Source: Alkalibacterium sp. MB6 (GTDB lineage Bacteria; Bacillota; Bacilli; Lactobacillales; Carnobacteriaceae_A). From it: DNA of 64,000 nt. The notes under the pieces are model-generated. The model did no database searches and was not told the DNA's origin. It saw only the letters and a program-made list of their open reading frames with translations. Location of the stretch: the NCBI RefSeq assembly GCF_009935905.1, contig NZ_PREX01000010.1:1-64000 (forward strand). Direction: 5' to 3'. Shown one piece after another: positions 55,870 through 64,000 of the stretch; positions within the stretch are counted from its first letter, which is position 1, and each line of letters starts with the position of its first letter. A program made the position numbers and the translations under genes.

Positions 55870-56601
55870 CTATTCCTCTTCTTCATTCTTCGATTTCTCC
55901 AACTCTTCAACGTAGCCGGCCGTTATGACACTAGTCGGTAATGCAATAATCATGACTCCGACTAAATTCGACAACATCGAAAAGATTTGCCCTAGTGTCG
56001 AAACTGGGTACAGATTTCCATAAGTCACCGTTGTCACTGAACTGGTTGACCAATACAATGCTTCCATGAAAGTGGAAAAGGTTTCTGGTTCCAAATTAAA
56101 CACAAGCAGTGCCGCAACGACTATATAGGTTACTGTTAAGCCTAGTACCAAAACCAGGGAATCTTTTTGCTTTCTAACCGTTTGTTTTAATAATATTAAA
56201 CTTTTGGAATACCGAAAGAGTCTGAAGGTCCGGAAGACTCGAAAAGACCTTACTAAACGAAGCAGTCGGAATAATCTTAACGACTGATTTAATATCGTCA
56301 AAGAAGGCAAGATTGCTAAGAGGTCAATGATCGCATAAGGCGTAAACGGATACGTTAGAAAAGCTAAAGCAGGTTCCTTCTTTGGAAATTTTAGGTCAGC
56401 CGTGAGAAACCGTAACAGGTAATCCAAAGTAAAGAAAACGACCGCTACCAGTTCAATCGTCAATAAGGTATCCGTCTGTTCGATAACCACTAGTGGGATA
56501 ATACTAATTAAGGTGAGCACAATATTTAAAACATTATAAACCTTGCTCTTCCAACTTTGGGAGTCCTGTACATCCAAAATGGAATATAGTGTCTTTCTCA
56601 T
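55870..56601 (-). CDS. Kv-like ion channel with altered selectivity filter
   Basis: The 243-residue voltage-gated-type channel subunit has six membrane segments. S4 carries five or more regularly spaced Arg (LFRLLRLVRSFRVFRTFRLF, about 110-129), and a pore helix follows. The filter reads TVTYG (191-195) where K+ channels have TVGYG, so Gly193 is replaced by Thr. The triplet ACT was checked on the strand. The last residues (EELEKSKNEEEE) are acidic. The ATG at 56601 follows GAAAGG and is preferred to one eight codons upstream. Confidence 0.82.
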   Translation of the reverse strand: MRKTLYSILDVQDSQSWKSKVYNVLNIVLTLISIIPLVVIEQTDTLLTIELVAVVFFTLDYLLRFLTADLKFPKKEPALAFLTYPFTPYAIIDLLAILPSLTILNQSLRLFRLLRLVRSFRVFRTFRLFRYSKSLILLKQTVRKQKDSLVLVLGLTVTYIVVAALLVFNLEPETFSTFMEALYWSTSSVTTVTYGNLYPVSTLGQIFSMLSNLVGVMIIALPTSVITAGYVEELEKSKNEEEE

Positions 56602-56667
56602 ATTTTGGTCCTTTCTGAGAATCATTCATTGAACCTATTATATCATAGTCCATTCTGGCTTCATGAT

Positions 56668-56693
56668 AAAAAAAGACCCCTTAATCGGAGTCC
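56668..56693 (-). terminator. weak terminator overlapping the esterase stop
   Basis: GACTCC pairs with GGGGTC (one G-U pair) and seven T follow on the minus strand. Confidence 0.5.
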
Positions 56694-57553
56694 CCCTCTT
56701 GCGCGATAAATCCCTTAAACCACTCGCTCTGCTCTCTATTGCAAACACGGGCTTCTTCTAAATTCATGTTGCAATGAAAAATATGGGTCATGTGAGTGTC
56801 CCCTTTTTCGCCGTATACTTTATATGTTGCTTCTACCTTATGATCCAATAGTGCCTCATACATGGGAAGGGCGTCTTCTCTTAAAAAATCATACTCTGCT
56901 GTCATGACAAAGGTTGGAGGGAATGCTGACGTTATATTATCCTTAATAGCTAGATGATCTTCCCACTTTTCCCAGTCTTTACCTAAATAATCTTTCAATA
57001 GGACCAAAAGATTTGCATCTGTCTCTTTAAATTCTTCCCTAATGGGTGCCTTCATTTTTTTTGATAAATCATACATCCCGCAATTCAGTGCTAGCGCTCG
57101 AATGGCTATGTCTTCAGGCACATCAAAATCAAACAATTTGGCGTAGTCGTCGTTAGAGTATATAGCCGCATACTGGCTAGCCATCTGTGCTCCAGCAGAA
57201 TCACCGACCAAAAAGACATGATTCAAGTCGATGTGGTAAGTCTGTGCATTTAATGTTAACCACTCCATCACTTGATTCAGTTCATTTAACTGTGTAGGAA
57301 ATTGTTTATTAGGAGCCAGATGGTAGCTCTCTTTCATTCCATAAACAAAGCCCCCGCCATGGAAATTGACAATGACAGGTAACGGTTCAATCGTCCCTTT
57401 TGGGTAATAAACATCTAATCGGTTGAATTTAGATTTCCCAACATATTGAATACCATAGTGAGCATGAATGGTTTCATCTACCTTCAAATCTTTGTCTCGC
57501 TGTTTATCGTTTAATGTGGCTAGCGCTTTGAACGCTTTACTTTGTAGTGACAT
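56681..57553 (-). CDS. alpha/beta hydrolase, esterase/lipase type
   Basis: This 290-residue carboxylesterase-like protein has the oxyanion motif HGGG (65-68), the nucleophile GDSAG (Ser119), and a likely Asp/His pair in the C-terminal region (HMTHIFH). Between HGGGFVYG and SYHLAPNKQFPTQL the usual stretch of about 25 residues that forms a central strand and ends in YRLAP appears missing. The enzyme may therefore be an internally deleted form. The frame itself is intact. Confidence 0.7.
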   Translation of the reverse strand: MSLQSKAFKALATLNDKQRDKDLKVDETIHAHYGIQYVGKSKFNRLDVYYPKGTIEPLPVIVNFHGGGFVYGMKESYHLAPNKQFPTQLNELNQVMEWLTLNAQTYHIDLNHVFLVGDSAGAQMASQYAAIYSNDDYAKLFDFDVPEDIAIRALALNCGMYDLSKKMKAPIREEFKETDANLLVLLKDYLGKDWEKWEDHLAIKDNITSAFPPTFVMTAEYDFLREDALPMYEALLDHKVEATYKVYGEKGDTHMTHIFHCNMNLEEARVCNREQSEWFKGFIAQEGDSD

Positions 57554-57610
57554 CTGATCCCTCCAATTGTATTAAGTATGCAACTGATACGTCGAATGAC
57601 TACTTATCAC

Positions 57611-58327
57611 TCACTTATTCTCTACGATAACCGGTATATCCCAAGGAGTGACAATGCCGACTAAGTCTTCTTTGCTTTTGACAGTAGCATTCTTTCCGAT
57701 GAGTAAGACATAGGCTGTACGTCCTTCTTTAATGCGTTTCGTAAAAATTTCTTCAATCTCAAAGATAGAAGTCTCTTGATTAATGACTTCATAAAAGTCA
57801 AGGTCATCTTCAACAGCTAATACGTCTTTTAAAGTTGTTTGTTGAATCGATGTGATGTCTTTATCCATTGATTCAGCTAAATAGTTCGTAATTCCTATAG
57901 ATGATATGATACCTACTAATTTATTTCCATTAAAAACCGGGAATTGTGTATAATGCTTTTTTCGTATAACAGATAAGACGTCCTTCAATGTATCGGTTTC
58001 TTGGAAGGTTCTGACTTTTTTCAAAAAGAGGTCTTTTACTTTTTTATTGTGTTTTATTTTTTGAGTGATGGCTTTCATTTCTTCAATTAAAGCATCACTT
58101 GGTAAGGCGACCGCTTCATCGTTCATTGTATGATGAGTCAGTAAATTTCTCAGCTCACGGTAAAAATCAATTTTGTCATAATATGTTTCTATCACTTTGT
58201 CTTTTTGTTTAGCAGCCGTACCCATGAGTTCACCAAAATGAGTATCTGGCTCTTTGTTTACTTTTTTAGCAATGACGTCATGCAGCTCATTAAAGGCATG
58301 TAAAAATTCTTGAAAGTTGTTATCCAT
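57611..58327 (-). CDS. CBS-domain protein of unknown function
   Basis: The 238-residue protein has a helical N-terminal region with an RNLLTHH motif (about 1-95), recalling HEPN/RNase-like helices only weakly. Two CBS domains follow (about 105-165 and 170-235; FPVFNGNKLVGIISS and LVGIVTPWDIPV). CBS pairs usually bind adenosine ligands. No partner gene is adjacent. Confidence 0.7.
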   Translation of the reverse strand: MDNNFQEFLHAFNELHDVIAKKVNKEPDTHFGELMGTAAKQKDKVIETYYDKIDFYRELRNLLTHHTMNDEAVALPSDALIEEMKAITQKIKHNKKVKDLFLKKVRTFQETDTLKDVLSVIRKKHYTQFPVFNGNKLVGIISSIGITNYLAESMDKDITSIQQTTLKDVLAVEDDLDFYEVINQETSIFEIEEIFTKRIKEGRTAYVLLIGKNATVKSKEDLVGIVTPWDIPVIVENK

Positions 58328-58455
58328 TAGTAATCGGTCTCCTTAGTGATTGTCATTTGAGTTTACATTTTTCATCAATCCTTATTACTTTTCATTATAA
58401 CAATAATTTTTTCTAGTAAAACAAATCAGCTTTTATTTTAATTTTCACAATTGTG

Positions 58456-58579
58456 GACTTCGTTCAATGAGGTCTCTATTTGACGATCTTAAGGTTGTTT
58501 TCCTGAGGACTTCGTCGAATGCGTTCCTGATTATAAGAAGTCGTCATCTATTTCCACCTGACTTCGTCCAATTAAGTCT
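58456..58579. repeat. three degenerate 52-bp units before leuDH terminator
   Basis: GACTTCGT begins at 58456, 58508 and 58560, an exact period of 52 bp with degenerate filling. The third core GACTTCGTCCAATTAAGTC is itself an inverted repeat. The region 58328-58581 otherwise contains no gene. Confidence 0.7.
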
Positions 58580-58581
58580 AG

Positions 58582-58619
58582 TGAAAAGCCATTCCCGGAT
58601 GAATTAGGAATGGCTTTTT
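58582..58619 (-). terminator. terminator of the BCKDH/leucine dehydrogenase operon
   Basis: GAAAAGCCATTCC pairs with GGAATGGCTTTTT around a ten-base loop. It ends the operon. Confidence 0.85.
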
Positions 58620-58626
58620 CGGCTTT

Positions 58627-59730
58627 TTATCGATTAATGATTGATTTCGCATGATTAACGAAAACTTTCTTCGTCTTTCTAACTGCTTCAATGCGTTCTT
58701 CTGCTAATTTATCAGCTGCTTGGTAGGTTGGAATATTATCTCGCTCAGCGATGTCGAACACTTTTTCAATCTGGTTATAAATATTTTCTACCGATTTCTT
58801 AGCACGCTCTGCATTGTATCCACCATTAAATTCGTCTGCAACTTGAATCACTCCACCCGAGTTAATAATGTAATCTGGTGCATAAACAAGTCCCATTTCT
58901 TCTAATTGGTCACCGTGACGAGCTTCTTCTAACTGGTTATTTGCTGCTCCCGCAATCACTTTTATACCCGCTGCTTCCATTTGACGAAGGCTCTCATCAT
59001 GAATGGTAGCGCCTAGTGCACATGGTGCATAGATATCAGCTTTTACTGAAAACAAATCGTTTGAATCAACGATGTCACAGCCCAGTTCCCTTGCACGTTC
59101 TCTTGGTCCATTAAATAAGTCGGCCGCAATAACAACGGCTCCTTCGGCGAGAGCTTTTTCAGCTAGAATGTAACCCACTTTACCGACACCTTCTATCAGA
59201 ATCGTCCGACCTTCTAAAGAGGCTGTTCCAAAGGCTTTTTTCGCTGCAGCCTTCATTCCCATATAAACACCGTGAGCAGTTGATGGGGACGGATTACCAG
59301 AGGTTCCTGGTTTTAAGCTAGTCCCAGCAACATAATTGGTTTCTTGATACACATAATCCATTTGAACTTCACCTGTTCCAACGTCGGCAGCTGTAATGTA
59401 TCGCCCGTTTAACCCTTCTACAAAACGCCCAAATGCTCTGAACAAGGCTTCTTCATTTACACGGTTATTCGGATCTTTTAAAATAACTGTTTTTGCTCCA
59501 CCTATAGGCAGACCACTGGCCGCATTTTTATAAGTCATTCCTCGTGCCAGCCTCATCGCATCTTTTACTGCATCTTCTTCTTTTTCATATGTCCAGTAAC
59601 GCGTGCCACCAAGGCCTGGGCCTAGTGTTGTATCATGGATACACGTGATCGCTCTCAAACCTGTTTCTTTGTCATTCATAAAAACGATTTGCTCATAATC
59701 GTATTCGCCTAGGGCTTTGAATAGCTCCAT
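58627..59730 (-). CDS. leucine (branched-chain amino acid) dehydrogenase
   Basis: The NAD-dependent enzyme interconverts Leu, Ile or Val with the 2-oxo acid plus ammonia. The 367-residue protein has the Glu/Leu/Phe/Val dehydrogenase motif [10 protein letters not shown] and the Lys in [11 protein letters not shown] Rossmann fold ([14 protein letters not shown]) follows. It is the last gene of the BCKDH operon, 46 bases after the E2 gene, which links amino acid deamination with keto acid oxidation. Confidence 0.95.
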   Translation of the reverse strand: MELFKALGEYDYEQIVFMNDKETGLRAITCIHDTTLGPGLGGTRYWTYEKEEDAVKDAMRLARGMTYKNAASGLPIGGAKTVILKDPNNRVNEEALFRAFGRFVEGLNGRYITAADVGTGEVQMDYVYQETNYVAGTSLKPGTSGNPSPSTAHGVYMGMKAAAKKAFGTASLEGRTILIEGVGKVGYILAEKALAEGAVVIAADLFNGPRERARELGCDIVDSNDLFSVKADIYAPCALGATIHDESLRQMEAAGIKVIAGAANNQLEEARHGDQLEEMGLVYAPDYIINSGGVIQVADEFNGGYNAERAKKSVENIYNQIEKVFDIAERDNIPTYQAADKLAEERIEAVRKTKKVFVNHAKSIINR

Positions 59731-59776
59731 TCAGTAACTTCCTTTCTTGTTTGAAGTAATTTAAGTGAACGCTGAA

Positions 59777-61150
59777 TTAATATAATGCCGATTCGTCCAC
59801 AAAACGTGCTAAATTCTCTTTAACCTCTTTCAAAAAGCGTCCAGCCTGCAAGCCGTCAATGATGCGGTGGTCAATAGACAAACATAAGTTAACCATATCA
59901 GCCACTTTAAACCCGCCGTCTTCAGTCGGAACAAAGCGTTTGTTAATACTTTCTACTTGTAAAATAGCCGCCTGCGGGTGATTAATAATACCCATTGATT
60001 GGATGGAGCCAAAGCTTCCCGTATTATTTACCGTAATGGTCCCGCCTTTGATGTGCTTGCTTTCTAATTTGCCGCTTCTAGCTAGCTGAGCCAGGTGGTT
60101 AATTTCTTTACTCAATCCACTAATGGAATAATTATCTGCTCCGTGAATAACCGGAACAAATAAATGGTCATCGGTTGCGACCGCAATAGAAACATTAATG
60201 TCTTTGTGGTACACAATGTTGCCGTTATCCCAAGACGTATTCATGATTGGGTGTTTTTTAATCGCTTGAACCACTGCTTTGACAAAGAATGGGAAGTAAG
60301 ACAAGCTGACGCCTTCTTTTGCTTTAAAGCCGTCTTTCAATTCATTTCTTAACTTCACTATAGTCGAGACATCTGCTTCAACAGTTAGCCAAGCATGTGG
60401 GATTTCTGTCGTGCTTTGGACCATCTTTTTAGCAATGGCCCGTCTAATGCCGTCTGCTGCTACCACTTCTGTTTCACCCATAGTGGAGGCTGGTGACGGT
60501 TTGGAAGCGTCTTTACTGATTGGTTCTGGAGTTGGTTCAGTTTGCACTGGAGAAGGCGTGGCTTCGGCTTTTTGTGCACTGATGTCAACGTTTTGCACAT
60601 CTTTTCTCGTGATGCGTCCGTGTTTGCCAGTGCCTTTGACCTGATTCAAGTCGATGCCTCTTTCTTGAGCAATGCGAACGACTGCTGGTGAATACCGTGC
60701 TTTTTGACTGTCGTCCGTTAATGAACGTTCAGTTGTTGGGGTGTTACCTGGACTAGTATCCAGCTCTACCGTGCCTTTTTCAGCTTCTTTGTCGATTTCT
60801 TCATTGATGTGCTGCATAAATTCTTCTGTTCGTTCGCCTTCATTTGTATTCACTTGATTGGAGGCCTCTTCAGTCACTTCTTGATTACCGACTGTTGCTT
60901 CTTCGGTCCCATCGGTTTCAATGGTCATCATAGGGGTTCCTATGTCGACATCCGTATCAACATCGATTAAAATGTCTTTAACCGTTCCTGAAAAATTAGA
61001 AGGGATTTCGGTCGTCACTTTGTCCGACACAGCTTCCGCTATAGGGTCGTATTTATTGACATAATCGCCTTCTTTAACTAGCCATACCGCAATGGATGCT
61101 TCGGTTACACTTTCGCCTAAATGGGGCATGGATATCGTTTCAATGGCCAT
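59777..61150 (-). CDS. bkdC: branched-chain 2-oxo acid dehydrogenase E2 (lipoyl acyltransferase)
   Basis: E2 carries acyl groups on lipoate to CoA. The 457-residue protein has an N-terminal lipoyl domain (Lys in SDKVTTEIPS), a long Glu/Thr linker, and a peripheral subunit-binding domain (YSPAVVRIAQERGIDLNQV). An Ala/Pro linker leads to a C-terminal catalytic domain with DHRIIDGLQAG. Branched-chain specificity is inferred from the neighbouring leucine dehydrogenase. Confidence 0.93.
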   Translation of the reverse strand: MAIETISMPHLGESVTEASIAVWLVKEGDYVNKYDPIAEAVSDKVTTEIPSNFSGTVKDILIDVDTDVDIGTPMMTIETDGTEEATVGNQEVTEEASNQVNTNEGERTEEFMQHINEEIDKEAEKGTVELDTSPGNTPTTERSLTDDSQKARYSPAVVRIAQERGIDLNQVKGTGKHGRITRKDVQNVDISAQKAEATPSPVQTEPTPEPISKDASKPSPASTMGETEVVAADGIRRAIAKKMVQSTTEIPHAWLTVEADVSTIVKLRNELKDGFKAKEGVSLSYFPFFVKAVVQAIKKHPIMNTSWDNGNIVYHKDINVSIAVATDDHLFVPVIHGADNYSISGLSKEINHLAQLARSGKLESKHIKGGTITVNNTGSFGSIQSMGIINHPQAAILQVESINKRFVPTEDGGFKVADMVNLCLSIDHRIIDGLQAGRFLKEVKENLARFVDESALY

Positions 61151-61165
61151 TCAATCGCCCTCCTT

Positions 61166-62152
61166 TTAAAATTCCGCCAATTCACGCATAGCGTTCAACA
61201 CTTTTTCTTCATCGACTAAAAATTCTCTTTCCAAAGATATGGCATAAGGCATACTTGGCGAATCGGGACCTGCCAAGCGTTTGATTGGTGAGTCTAAATA
61301 GAACAATGCTTCTTCTGCAATAATTGCTGCAATTTCACTCATAATGCTGCCTTCTTTGTTGTCTTCTGTAACTAGTAAGACTTTACCCGTTTTCTTAGCC
61401 GCTTCAACCAAGGTTTCTTTATCTAATGGGTACAAAGACCTCACGTCCACTACCTCGGCTTCAATGCCTTCTTTGCTTAATTGTTCAGCGGCTTTCAATG
61501 CGTGGTTTAAAACCATTCCGTAGCCAATGACTGTGATATCGTCTCCTTGGCGAACGACATTGGCCTTATCTAAAGGCACCACGTAATCCTCTTCTGGGAC
61601 ATCGGCTTTGAGTAAACGGTAGAGGCGTTTGTGTTCGTAAAATAAGACAGGATCGTCCGAACGAATTGCCGCTTTAATTAACCCTTTGGCATCATAAGGC
61701 GAAGAAGGCGTCACAATACGCAGACCAGGTTGTCCAAACAATATTTTTTCTGTGGATTGAGAGTGGTATAAGCCTCCTCTTACACCGCCACCGTAAGGCG
61801 TTCGGTAAACGATAGGTGCTGTCCAATCACCTTTTGTCCGGTAACGCATGCGCGAGGCTTCTGAAATGAGTTGGTTCACAGCAGGTAAAATGTAGTCGGC
61901 AAACTGAAATTCGCCTATGGCTCTGTACCCAACCACACCTAAACCAACAGCTAAGCCACCGATTTGACCTTCAGTTAGCGGAGTATTAAAGCAGCGGTCG
62001 TCCCCAAATTTTTCAGCTAATCCTTTTGTTACTCCGAATACGCCGCCTTTCACTCCTCCCACGTCTTCTCCAAATATCACGACTTTTTCGTCGCGGGTCA
62101 TTTCTTCTTCGATGCCTTTATTAATGGCTTCTAAATATGTCATCATCGTCAT
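61166..62152 (-). CDS. bkdB: branched-chain 2-oxo acid dehydrogenase E1 beta
   Basis: The beta subunit of the thiamine diphosphate decarboxylase has 328 residues, with the transketolase central domain (IFGEDVGGVKGGVFGVTKGL) and C-terminal DVRSLYPLDKETL. It forms the E1 heterotetramer with the alpha subunit. The gene lies 26 bases after the E1 alpha gene. Confidence 0.94.
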   Translation of the reverse strand: MTMMTYLEAINKGIEEEMTRDEKVVIFGEDVGGVKGGVFGVTKGLAEKFGDDRCFNTPLTEGQIGGLAVGLGVVGYRAIGEFQFADYILPAVNQLISEASRMRYRTKGDWTAPIVYRTPYGGGVRGGLYHSQSTEKILFGQPGLRIVTPSSPYDAKGLIKAAIRSDDPVLFYEHKRLYRLLKADVPEEDYVVPLDKANVVRQGDDITVIGYGMVLNHALKAAEQLSKEGIEAEVVDVRSLYPLDKETLVEAAKKTGKVLLVTEDNKEGSIMSEIAAIIAEEALFYLDSPIKRLAGPDSPSMPYAISLEREFLVDEEKVLNAMRELAEF

Positions 62153-62178
62153 TTAAGTCATTCATCCTTCCCTGTGCC

Positions 62179-63174
62179 TTAGTCTGCATACACTTGATCT
62201 GAAATGGTATCAGCTGTTGGATCAGGCATCGCTTCTGCTTCATCGGTTGCTTTGTTGATTTCTGCTTTCAGTTCCTTGTCGATGGCAGTCATCTCATCTC
62301 TAGTTAAATACCCTTCTTCAATGAGTTGTTTTTCAAATAGCAACAAACCATCTTTTTGCTTCATGTCTTCTAATTCTTCTTTAGACCGGTAAATGGTATG
62401 GTCGTCATCGGCTGAGTGAGAGGTCAGACGTGACACCATCAGTTCGACTAATGCTGGACCTTTTCCATTCCTTGCATCGTCTACCACTTTTTTAAAGGTT
62501 AAATAAGTTTCAGTAAAGTCATTTCCGTCTACTCGGTGACCTGGGAAACCATAGGCTGGACCACGTTCTGCCATTGTTTCATTAGCGTATTGCTCTTTAA
62601 TACCAACTGATATGGCATACCCGTTATTTTCAACGACAAAAATGAGAGGAAGTTTTTTCACTCCAGCAAAGTTCATGGCTTCTTGCACTTCACCTTGGTT
62701 GGCTGATCCTTCGCCTGTCGTCGTCAAGGTCACATAATCTTTTTTGCCCAGTTGAGCACCATAAGCCACTCCTGTTGCCAAAGGAAACTGCGTGCTGACC
62801 GTTGAGGAGTGCGAGACGATATTGTGTTCTTTCGATCCATAATGGTTCGGCATTTGGCGGCCATGAGAAGAGGGGTCATCTTCTTTTGCCAAAGAACCCA
62901 TTAAGATGTCCTTAGACGTCATTCCCCACACCAAACACGCGGTCATGTCCCGGTAATAAGGGAGAAAATAATCTTTTTCAGGTTCAAATGCCAGTGCCTT
63001 AGCCACTTGACCTACCTCATGTCCTTGTCCAGAAATATTAAAGGACGTTTTTCCAATACGCGTCAATTGCCATAGTCGTTCATCTAGTCGACGTCCTCTT
63101 AAGACATGTTTATACGCTTCAATAATCTGTTCCTTATTTAAACCCGATTCCTTAAGTTGTTTCACTCTGCTCAC
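62179..63174 (-). CDS. bkdA: branched-chain 2-oxo acid dehydrogenase E1 alpha
   Basis: The 331-residue alpha subunit binds thiamine diphosphate (TTTGEGSANQGEVQEAMNFA, then ENNGYAIS). It has the phosphorylation-loop-like HSADDDHTIYR, here without evidence of a kinase. A short gap of 14 bases separates it from the E3 gene upstream. Confidence 0.94.
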   Translation of the reverse strand: MSRVKQLKESGLNKEQIIEAYKHVLRGRRLDERLWQLTRIGKTSFNISGQGHEVGQVAKALAFEPEKDYFLPYYRDMTACLVWGMTSKDILMGSLAKEDDPSSHGRQMPNHYGSKEHNIVSHSSTVSTQFPLATGVAYGAQLGKKDYVTLTTTGEGSANQGEVQEAMNFAGVKKLPLIFVVENNGYAISVGIKEQYANETMAERGPAYGFPGHRVDGNDFTETYLTFKKVVDDARNGKGPALVELMVSRLTSHSADDDHTIYRSKEELEDMKQKDGLLLFEKQLIEEGYLTRDEMTAIDKELKAEINKATDEAEAMPDPTADTISDQVYAD

Positions 63175-63188
63175 TCACTTTCTCGTCT

Positions 63189-64000
63189 TTATTTGTGAAT
63201 CGCCATGTTTTCTGTATCCAGTGCTGCTTCTTGAATCGCTTCTGATAGTGTAGGATGCGGGTGAATCGCTTCTCCTAATTCAAGTGGGGTGGCATCGAGG
63301 TATATGGCTGTGCTGACTTCTGAAATTAAATCCGTTGCGTGCGGTCCAATAATCGATACACCAAGTAAGTCCTCTGTGTCTTTGTCTTTAATCACTTCAA
63401 CGAAGCCATCTCCGCCTCCATGGATCAGTGCTTTTCCATTTGAAGCGAAAGAGAACGTTCCTGTGGTAACGTTTTTGCCTTTTGGAAGGGTTTCTTTTGT
63501 ATAACCCACACTAGCGACTTCTGGCGAGGTGTAAATACATCTGGGTACATTAACATAATTCAGTGTGTCGCTTGAGTCATGAATTATGTGATCCACTGCC
63601 AATTCGCCTTCTTTCATCGCGACGTGAGCCAACTGCAAGGTGTCTATACAGTCTCCAATCGCATAAATATGACCTTCCGTTGTTTGATAATGCTCGTTGA
63701 CATGAATTCCTTTTGCACTGTATTTAACCGATGTGTTTTGCAGACCTAAGCCTTCTACATTCGGTTTGCGCCCAATGGCGACCATGACTTTATCAACGGT
63801 TACAGGATTATTTTGGCCTTTAATGTTAAGGTCGACTCCATTATCTTGAACCGTTGCGCCTTCAACGATTTGCTTTAATTCTATTTTAATACCGCGTTTG
63901 TTGAGTTGCTTTTTCAGTTCTTTTGATATGCGTTGGCTTTCGTTCGCAACCAAACGGTCTAAGGCTTCGTAAATCGTGACCTCTACCCCGAGGCTATTTA
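63189..64000 (-). CDS. bkdD: dihydrolipoamide dehydrogenase E3, 5' end outside window
   Basis: Only the C-terminal 270 or so residues are present. The frame is open to the right edge (NSLGVEVTIYEALDRLVANE just before the first internal start). AIGRKPNVEG, YAIGDCIDTLQLAH and the C-terminal HPHPTLSEAIQEAAL with the catalytic His-Glu pair identify E3. The CxxxxC disulfide and FAD site lie beyond position 64000. The order E3-E1alpha-E1beta-E2 equals bkdDABC of Enterococcus. Confidence 0.93.
   Translation of the reverse strand, partial: NSLGVEVTIYEALDRLVANESQRISKELKKQLNKRGIKIELKQIVEGATVQDNGVDLNIKGQNNPVTVDKVMVAIGRKPNVEGLGLQNTSVKYSAKGIHVNEHYQTTEGHIYAIGDCIDTLQLAHVAMKEGELAVDHIIHDSSDTLNYVNVPRCIYTSPEVASVGYTKETLPKGKNVTTGTFSFASNGKALIHGGGDGFVEVIKDKDTEDLLGVSIIGPHATDLISEVSTAIYLDATPLELGEAIHPHPTLSEAIQEAALDTENMAIHK

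Overview
The window is low-GC, gene-dense chromosomal DNA from a member of the Bacillota. Gene content and order point to the Lactobacillales, probably a Carnobacteriaceae-type marine or halophilic lactic acid bacterium of the Marinilactibacillus/Alkalibacterium kind; that placement is inference. The reasons are the ccpA/pepQ divergent pair, pheS-pheT-zapA-cvpA-mutS2-trxA synteny, T-box and M-box leaders, TTG/GTG starts behind strong Shine-Dalgarno sites, very acidic Asp/Glu-rich lipoproteins, and a C30 carotenoid cluster. I saw no rRNA, tRNA, CRISPR array, phage or insertion sequence. Most of the window is ordinary core genome.

Layout: 0.2-4.1 kb, tRNA hydroxylase TrhO and a class A penicillin-binding protein. 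4.2-9.9 kb, ccpA/pepQ, an FMN-binding lipoprotein, YtxH and DUF948 proteins, a MscS channel and a CbpB-like CBS protein. 10-12.8 kb, racE-rdgB-ysnB and yslB. 12.8-15.4 kb, an FAD/NAD(P) protein, an orphan small protein and thioredoxin. 15.4-22.9 kb, mutS2, cvpA, zapA and pheT/pheS behind a Phe T-box. 22.9-26.7 kb, an HxlR regulator and two MgtE magnesium transporters, the upstream one behind an M-box. 26.7-34.3 kb, a small lipoprotein, an HD protein, an rRNA-type methyltransferase, a coiled-coil M23 hydrolase, two overlapping GNATs and a PepF-like peptidase. 34.5-38.1 kb, two paralogous acidic lipoproteins, glutathione peroxidase, a VOC dioxygenase-like protein and a CrtO-like acyltransferase. 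38.2-43 kb, crtN, crtM, an aldo/keto reductase, a PspC mini-protein and a ZIP-like membrane protein. 43-50.5 kb, thiolase, the metNIQ importer with a Met T-box, an APC permease with cutC, and a GNAT. 50.5-58.3 kb, a GltS-type symporter, an unknown membrane protein, a metallophosphoesterase, a nitroreductase, pgeF, a Kv-like channel, an esterase-like protein and a CBS protein. 58.6-64 kb, a branched-chain keto acid dehydrogenase operon ending in leucine dehydrogenase, cut by the right edge.

How the genes fit together: leucine dehydrogenase and the BCKDH complex form a branched-chain amino acid catabolic route. CrtM, CrtN and CrtO-like make and perhaps esterify a C30 carotenoid. MetNIQ, PheST and MgtE are each controlled by a leader RNA that senses the matching tRNA or Mg2+. 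The most notable anomalies are an in-frame ochre codon splitting metI, an altered selectivity filter in the K+-channel-like protein, two intergenic arrays with near-identical periods (51 and 52 bp), and a pair of acidic beta-rich lipoproteins of unknown role. I did not find a clearly novel multi-gene system.
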